From the NCBI GenBank assembly GCA_014871385.1, contig CM026426.1, positions 92,687,927 through 92,751,926 on the forward strand: a stretch of 64,000 nucleotides of DNA, read 5' to 3'. Of this stretch, positions 58,504 to 64,000 are shown piece after piece. This stretch comes from Ceratodon purpureus (lineage: Eukaryota > Streptophyta > Bryopsida > Pseudoditrichales > Ditrichaceae). Made by a program: the position numbers and the translations under genes. Within the stretch, counting starts at the first letter, position 1. Each line of letters begins with the position of its first letter. The notes under the pieces are model-generated. The model worked only from the letters and a program-made list of their open reading frames with translations, did not search any database and was not told the DNA's origin.

Positions 58504-59367
58504 GCCCAGGGGGAATCTGAGGCACGACAAAAAGAGGACGTGAACTTTGTTATGATGTCTGTGAAGCCCTGGAATCCTTACATTGAGTTGGTAAACCACG
58601 ACGGAAGAAACTCCAAACTTACCAAGCTAGAGCACTACCTGCAGTACCTCAAGGATAAGGCTATGTATGCCTCCAAACGACTCAATGCGGAAATTGCACT
58701 ACAGGACCGGCAGAAGTCACATGTTCTGGGCCAGCTTAAACTGTACGACTGCGAAAGGGAGATGCGATTGGAGGACAGGGATTGGGGTTGGTCCCCCATG
58801 TTTTGGATATTGTGCAAAGAAGGATCTCCTGCACTTCCGCCACGTCCATGGTCTCATACGCAGGAAGAGCTAGACCGTATACTTGCTGCACTACATGTAG
58901 ATGACAAGATGGAGCCTATGTCGCTAGAGCTTGACTGTCCTCATATTGTCCGTGCCCTAAAGTTGTACGCACGTGTCTCCCTTGGACGTCGCTCTCCAAT
59001 TTGCCATCCAGTTACAGGCATGACAAGAGAAAATATACTTGCTATAGCAAAGGACAAAGTAGAGTCAAAACGACTCTCAGCATGTGCCCAAGATGTTGTT
59101 GACATTGGCTGGGCATATTTCCCATGCATTTTAGGGGGTATCTGTGGTCCACTTCGTCGTTGTTGGGGGGATATGCTGGGACTGATGGGCTTTGACGGAT
59201 GGAACCAGGATAACGTACTACACTTAATAGGACAATTTCTTAACCGTGTTGAACGCCGAGCAATATTGGATCTGCACAGATCTGGAAGAAGTTCTGCTGA
59301 GCTTGCCGCTATGTGGTGGGTTCGTGGTCCAGACGATCCTACAACTCTGCGCCTTCATTGCAATGAG
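58504..59367 (+). pseudogene. copy B, exon 3: helical domain (intact exon)
   Basis: The exon has 288 codons without a stop between acceptor CAG (58501-58503) and donor GTAAAA (59368). It starts with a helical charged segment (LTKLEHYLQYLKDKAMYASK, LNAEIALQDRQKSHVLGQLK) and continues with LDCPHIVRALKLYARV, CHPVTGMTRENILAIAKDKV, ESKRLSACAQDVVDIGWAYF, MLGLMGFDGWNQDNVLHLI, VERRAILDLHRSG and LAAMWWVRGPDDPTTLR. It is conserved with copy A at roughly half its positions, the pattern expected of a real protein domain. No known family is recognised. Confidence 0.75.
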
Positions 59368-59481
59368 GTAAAAACATCCAGATAGGACATTTGGTCATCC
59401 TTTCCGTAGCATAACTAAATAATCCCTTCTCTGCATACGTATATGTAAATAGGACATGAAGAGATTGATCTTGCACTACAG

Positions 59482-60143
59482 GTGATGTTGAAGATGTTAT
59501 GTATACGCGAGGACGTGGACTTTGGATGGTCGATGCTGGGCCTTGACAATCAACAACCAGTCCCAGAGGATTTGAAGGAGCCTATAAATCGCGTGGTACA
59601 GTTGCTACTAGAGCTTCGTGAGAAGGAGCTTCACCGCACTTTCACACAGATGGGTATTATGCGACAAGATAAAACGTCTCCCTCACCGCCCTTCCTTACT
59701 GCAAATGTCATGCCGCTTGAAGCAATGGATCCAAGTCACCAGACCGTGGGCAAACATGCTGGTCAAGCACAGACCACTTCTTTGGAAGTGATTTCATTAG
59801 TGGACGCCAAAACTCTCTCAGACATGTCTGAGACGGTGCATCCAGAGGACGACCGGGCCGTGCGGGAGAGAGAACTAGTTTCCTTACACATAAGAAACCC
59901 AACGCCGCCAATAATGCGGACTGGGTCAGGCTGGTTTAGGAAGACTCCAACACATATTGATTTTAGGTTAGGTCTGTGCCGTGTGCTGTCAATGCTCTCC
60001 CCTATTCTTTCATTGAAACTGGTTTCATCAAATGACGCCTGCGAGGAGCAGACATCTATGAATTTGGCAGAGGAGACCCCACCCGGGAGTACAGCGGTAG
60101 CACTGTTTATGTCGCCGATGGATTCAGCTACCGTAAATAGTAG
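59482..60143 (+). pseudogene. copy B, exon 4: linker exon
   Basis: The acceptor AG (59480-59481) is the end of a GCACTACAG octamer. The exon opens VMLKMLCIREDVDFGWSMLG and stays open for 662 nt to AGTAG|GTAGTA, the same exon end as copy A, leaving two bases of a split codon. The remainder is poorly conserved and Ser/Thr/Glu-rich. If the donor is not used, translation would stop at 60145-60147. Confidence 0.7.
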
Positions 60144-60325
60144 GTAGTATATGTCACTGCTCTGCACATGTACACTTCTAGATCCAAATAATATTCTAAT
60201 GGCTATAGAACCCTAGAGCTATACCCTGACTCTTTCAAACCCAGTCTTTATTCTGCACTACATGTTATTACTTTGCACTACATGTTGTTGCTACACTTAG
60301 ATACGGTGTTCGTTTTGTAATGCAG

Positions 60326-61265
60326 TGCCTACGGTCTGATGATGGACCGTATACGACTGGCGCATGACGACACTACTAGAGGACACTTGGAATTCCTTTT
60401 CGATTCGGGCAGTACTATTTTACGCCTAATACCAGACATGGAAGCCCTGGATTCCCATGAAGGATTGCTCACTAAGCCTCTCATAGATTTCTTTTGTCTT
60501 TGGTTTCAGGCATACCTTCCTGACAAGGTTATGCTATGCAATTCTCTAATAGCAACTAGCCTATGTACGCTCATCAAAGAAGGTGACTCAACCAATGCAC
60601 TACAAAGATTTTATAGTAAGAAATCAGGGTTTAAACGGCTGAAGGGTAGGACGATCATCGTTCCCATTGTCGATAGCACACACTGGAGCTTAGCTATACT
60701 GTTGACCTCTGGATTCCTGAAGTTTGACTCAGGTGTGACAGATTCCACTACCTTCCACGGCGGTAATAAACTACATGAATGTCTCGGCAAGTTATGGTGT
60801 ATGGCAATAGGCGAGTCAGAAGGATCGCCCACATGGAATGCATGTTCCGACACAAAAGCATGGACCCAAGTCCGTTGCCCTAAATAGCGTGATGGGTGGT
60901 CATGTGGATACTACGTCATGTGCTTTGTTATCACATCCATGGTGATCCTTGGAAAGGAAAATGAAATTGACTGGACAGTAGAGGTCAGTGCATCTATCCC
61001 TTTTGAGATATCTATTCAGGTGTAGCACTACTTCCTGTTCATATACCGCATGCTGCAATAGCTCCGTGAGAGAGAGGAATCCCATATGGCAAAACACAGA
61101 CTATTACTTAGTTAACGTGGCATTATGTTGATGCAGATGTCCAATGTATTTGACTTTGAGGATGTGTTGGACATGAAACGGAAGCTTAAGAACGCAATGA
61201 CCGAGGCCATGGTCACAGGTGATGTGGACGGACTATCGAGCCGGATTACAGCCGAGGTCAACTAA
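60326..61265 (+). pseudogene. copy B, exons 5-6: C48 (Ulp1-like) protease, nonsense at catalytic Gln
   Basis: The acceptor CAG is at 60323-60325 and the exon runs to donor GTCAGT at 60984; the last exon is 61137-61265 (VLDMKRKLKNAMTEAM, stop TAA). Counting from ATG 60339, His115 in STHWSLAI and Asp130 in FLKFDSG are present, and the Cys lies in GWSCGYYVMC. TAG 60885-60887 stands exactly six residues before that Cys, where the family has its oxyanion-hole Gln. The protease is therefore truncated before its nucleophile. Exon phases match copy A (one base in, phase 0 out). Confidence 0.82.
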
Positions 61266-62044
61266 GAAGCACCAGTGGAGTTTGGCATAGTACGTCCCAT
61301 AGGTAGAGACTTGGGTCCTGTACGTCAGAAGTCCAACCATGTAGCCGCTAGAAAAGGACAGAAAGCATCTATGCAATAGAAACTATAATCGGTTTAGTAT
61401 ATTTTAAATACGTAGTTTCTTGTAGGACTGCAGGAGGATTCAAGTCTTCATCCTCATGTCCCAGGCATTTGTAACCGTCAGTGCCAAGAAGCAATACATG
61501 TGCTCATTTCATAGCCAAATACACGGACATTCGCACTACATGTGCTACAATACCGTCAGACTAATATTTGTACTACATGTATTACATAACTAAGATATTG
61601 AAATAAACAATTTATAAAGGCCAACAACCTGAAATCACATAGTTCCTGACTTGGATATTTGATACTTTAGTAAAATAAACATCAAATTGTATTCCTTCCT
61701 GGATCCGCTATAAAGGGCATGTTAGGTAGTCTAAGCAGTAACTGGATGGGATGGAAAATTAATATGTACAGTCGATGGCTGATCATGTGTCCTGTATTTG
61801 CCCTAAATCTAGTGTTATCTAAATGTGGCCTTCTTAGGAGTGACGACCTTCTGCTTCGGTTTACAGCATGTCTCAGTTTACATGGCAGAATGAATGTAGT
61901 TTTATATAGTATAAAATACCTTCAGCACTACATTAACTACATTATATTTGGAATTCCTTTTTGACTGTGCAAAATACCTTTGCATATATAAAAGATGTCG
62001 CCAAATCCCTCAATCGTATATTTCTTCATTTGAGATCTTGATCT
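61266..62044. other. intergenic, octamer-bearing, with TATA box
   Basis: No exon recognised after the stop of copy B. Octamers are present at 61533 and 61925. TATATAAAA at 61985-61993 precedes the next ORF. Confidence 0.5.
61985..61993 (+). promoter_or_regulatory. TATA box upstream of the 62045 ORF
   Basis: TATATAAAA lies 52 bp before the ATG at 62045, a typical distance for a plant promoter with a short leader. Confidence 0.5.
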
Positions 62045-62479
62045 ATGCTTGCTATGGACTCACGCTCTATTGAGTTGATGGAAGAGGAGGTTATTCACCT
62101 CCTCACTGCTCTTGCTGAAGAGACGCCCAAGAAGGAAGCTGTAAGCAGCGGACCCTCTTCTCCTCTAGTCGTTGGAGTGGTCCAGAGCCGTCACACTTCC
62201 CACGCTATGTGGAGAGCACATCGAGAGGCAGATCGTGGAGCACAAATTCCCGTGAAAACTTTGAAACGACCTATATATACATTTCAGCATTTCCATGAAC
62301 AGCGGAACTTGAAGAAGGTAGTTCCTTTTCCGAAGTCTGGATGGCCCACTACTATACAAGGCAGCAGTTCATATTTGTCCTTAGTGAAGGGTCCAATTCG
62401 TGGAAAGAGTTCCCACTCGGATCTTACATCAAGGCTGTGTGAGTGTAAGTCAGAGGTTTCATGCGTACACAACGTATGA
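62045..62479 (+). CDS. small unidentified ORF between protease and transposase
   Basis: An intact 144-codon ORF with TATA box upstream. The N-terminus is acidic and helical (IELMEEEVIHLLTALAEET); the middle is basic (WRAHREADRGAQIPVKTLKR) and the C-terminus Ser/Cys-rich. No domain is recognised. It lies between the protease gene and the convergent transposase, in the octamer-rich interval, so it is probably part of the same element. It could be an accessory protein or a first exon. The next recognised coding region on the right is on the opposite strand. Confidence 0.45.
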   Translation: MLAMDSRSIELMEEEVIHLLTALAEETPKKEAVSSGPSSPLVVGVVQSRHTSHAMWRAHREADRGAQIPVKTLKRPIYTFQHFHEQRNLKKVVPFPKSGWPTTIQGSSSYLSLVKGPIRGKSSHSDLTSRLCECKSEVSCVHNV

Positions 62480-62754
62480 GATTGGTTTAGACTTCTTACT
62501 TGGATGTCTACAAAGTAGCTCGAAAGGAGAGGAAAGGGAGGGTGCATAGACAGTAATGATTTTCTGTCATGTTTTTTTATTCCATACAATGTTATAAAAA
62601 CGTGGAGATTTGGTCTGTGACAAACTTCTTTTCCACCTGACTACATGCCTCCATTGCAGTAATCTGCATCTACATTTATGTAGTCTACAGTATGACTAGC
62701 ACTACAATGTGTTGCACTACAATAATCCAGTCTCTAGTCAGTCAGGAACACCTT
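62480..62754. other. short intergenic between convergent genes
   Basis: Carries octamers at 62699 and 62714 just downstream of the transposase stop. No clear poly(A) signal was identified for either gene. Confidence 0.5.
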
Positions 62755-63999
62755 CTATACTCGGTGACGCTTACCTGCCCTAGGTACTTCTAGTCTTCCC
62801 AGTTTCCTTTTCAACGACGAGTCGCCTTCTCGCTGGGGGAATTTTGGGGTGGTGTCCTTCACTTCCTTGCCTGCAATTCCACGGGGAATCAACTTCTTGT
62901 ACTTCCCACGTATGTTCTTCAAATCAGCTACCAAGTGGTGGTGTATTTCGGTGTGCTTTCCTGCTGTAATAAGGAGATCCTTTATGAGCTCTGTAGGGTC
63001 GTCCTGTTTAGCTCTTTGGCATTGCGGCTGAGGAACGGGGTTTAATACAATTGGATTCCCCTCAGTACCACCGCATTTCTGTAGTATCTCTTCAGACTTG
63101 AATTTCTTGGTCTGAGATACATCACGAAGATCAATCGGATTAGACTTTGAACCTAGGCCTCCAAAATTATTTACCAGCCCAGCTTGCACTGTATCTGACC
63201 CGCATGTAGCACTGACTTTGTCCTCATTCAAGAGGACCACGGGATCCTCTTTGTCATCCTGTCTGTAATCCGCCTTTGAATGAAAAGCATCCGCCATTGG
63301 AATAGTCCTCTCTATCCCACACCTTGTCCCTGCCTCCCTAAGAATCAACCCTTCATCAATCTTGGGATGCTTCATAAGAAAAACCTTCATAACATGCTTG
63401 CACATAGTGTTTTGTTGTCCAATAAAACAATCACATTGTGCCCACTCAGTGTCGACTCCATATACTGTCCATATTTTGGGATAATTGTCTACGGAAACTA
63501 CCAACGCTATGTCTTCCCCCTCTGGATTCATGTACACATAAGAATCTGGTATTCCATAGGCAAGTTGGATTGCATTCGCAATGAGAAACTCCTGTTTGAT
63601 ATTGCGTATGAAACCAAACTCCTTTAAGGCTCTGTAATACCAGTAGTGCCTTGTAACCTTATTCTTGAGATCATCAGCCAACCAATCCAACCGACGCCCT
63701 ACAAATCTTTGCTTCTCAAGCAACAAAATCCGCTTCAAATTAGCATGGAATGACTCAGTACGAGCATTTGTGTTCTGTCCAGCATGTGGGACATTCCGAT
63801 TACCGGCACAACACATCGCAATTTTCTTTCTCCAGTGATTGTCGATGTATTTCATGAACTTAGCAGCAGAAGGGCATCGCTCCTTGATTTTGTCCAGCTT
63901 GTTGTTTGCCCACGCTATAGGGTCTGTTCCAACTACATACTTCTTGCCGTACAAAACATCACCAACCTCCTTCAGTATATTAGCCCTATCCTCTATCCG
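62755..63999 (-). CDS. MULE-like transposase, C-terminal part with SWIM zinc finger, 5' partial
   Basis: The minus frame is open from the right window edge to 62755 (about 414 codons). Near its visible start are WRKKIAMCC and NARTESFHANLKRILLLEKQ, the pattern around the last catalytic Glu of Mutator-like transposases. A SWIM finger follows: CDCFIGQQNTMCKHVMKVFL (CXC...CXH). The C-terminal 200 residues are a poorly conserved charged extension with repeated SNPIDL/GNPIVL motifs and a basic end (RAGKRHRV). No stop or frameshift is seen in the visible part, unlike most transposon genes here. SWIM transposases accompany C48 proteases in some plant MULE groups, fitting the genes to its left. Confidence 0.82.
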   Translation of the reverse strand, partial: RIEDRANILKEVGDVLYGKKYVVGTDPIAWANNKLDKIKERCPSAAKFMKYIDNHWRKKIAMCCAGNRNVPHAGQNTNARTESFHANLKRILLLEKQRFVGRRLDWLADDLKNKVTRHYWYYRALKEFGFIRNIKQEFLIANAIQLAYGIPDSYVYMNPEGEDIALVVSVDNYPKIWTVYGVDTEWAQCDCFIGQQNTMCKHVMKVFLMKHPKIDEGLILREAGTRCGIERTIPMADAFHSKADYRQDDKEDPVVLLNEDKVSATCGSDTVQAGLVNNFGGLGSKSNPIDLRDVSQTKKFKSEEILQKCGGTEGNPIVLNPVPQPQCQRAKQDDPTELIKDLLITAGKHTEIHHHLVADLKNIRGKYKKLIPRGIAGKEVKDTTPKFPQREGDSSLKRKLGRLEVPRAGKRHRV

Positions 64000-64000
64000 A

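Larger units (their letters stand above)
48292..62721. repeat. dispersed octamer GCACTACA / TGTAGTGC, 22 exact copies
   Basis: TGTAGTGC on the plus strand starts at 48292, 50434, 50731, 51232, 51250, 52237, 52939, 53937, 57745 and 58063. GCACTACA starts at 57220, 57624, 58696, 58888, 59473, 60255, 60275, 60597, 61533, 61925, 62699 and 62714. Many one-mismatch copies cluster at 51.19-51.28, 52.2-52.3 and 53.9-54.0 kb. The octamers fall in introns, intergenic DNA and exons (in different frames). Random expectation is about 0.4 copies for either orientation in 14.4 kb. Elsewhere in the window I noticed only one (20391). Confidence 0.9.

Noticed and set aside
1..64000. CRISPR arrays, bacterial operons or organellar genes
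   Set aside because: No repeat-spacer pattern; genes with introns, plant retroelements and telomere-type repeats show nuclear plant DNA.

Overview
This window is nuclear DNA from a land plant. The evidence is plant-type LTR retrotransposons (one primed by initiator-Met tRNA), (TTTAGGG)n telomere-type repeats, a plant PLAC8 cysteine-rich membrane protein gene, and intron-containing fragments of a plant At3g27390-type membrane protein and of cytosolic ribosomal protein S18. The mix of transposons (a ZNF862-like hAT, PIF/Harbinger elements, a SWIM-type transposase with C48 proteases) suggests a bryophyte, lycophyte or fern rather than a crop angiosperm, but that is inference. Gene density is very low and almost every coding stretch is a transposable element in some state of decay.

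Layout. 0-0.8 kb: end of an unidentified ORF followed by LTR-like DNA. 1.6-2.8 kb (minus): a broken gene with a NAM-associated C-terminal-like region. 2.9-4.3 kb: a tandem duplication, then a long inverted repeat with a telomere-type array at its centre. 4.9-7.4 kb (minus): a hAT transposase with three in-frame stops. 7.9-17.0 kb (minus): a complete Gypsy element with 667-bp LTRs, target duplication AAAGT, gag-protease, RT-RNaseH-integrase, and an extra ORF carrying coiled coils and an SGS3-like zinc finger. 18.6-22.0 kb and 29.5-32.6 kb: two PIF/Harbinger elements, each with a transposase and a convergent Myb/SANT accessory gene. 24.7-25.4 kb: an intact PLAC8 gene, the best ordinary host gene here. 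33.05-33.33 kb: a hAT MITE with 8-bp target duplication. 34.8-36.4 kb (minus): spliced fragments of two unrelated host genes side by side. 36.5-42.7 kb: AT-rich DNA without recognisable genes. 42.7-48.0 kb (minus): a Copia element with short LTRs and target duplication CTGAG, holding an antisense viroplasmin-like ORF.

48-64 kb is the most unusual part. It holds two tandem diverged copies (A and B) of a multi-exon gene encoding a new-looking C2HC zinc finger, a helical domain and a C48 (Ulp1-like) cysteine protease, with the same intron positions and phases in both. They are followed by a small plus-strand ORF and a convergent SWIM-zinc-finger (MULE-like) transposase that runs off the right edge. 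An octamer, GCACTACA/TGTAGTGC, occurs 22 times by my count across this interval and is nearly absent elsewhere. Its orientation switches between the left and right parts. I interpret this as one large transposon, or a cluster of related ones, whose DNA-binding protein recognises the octamer, by analogy with the motif-based VANC anti-silencing system of Arabidopsis VANDAL elements.

Across unrelated elements most ORFs are broken by single in-frame stops, often with the frame otherwise intact, which fits C-to-T decay of methylated DNA. All positions and counts were made by eye without alignment tools.
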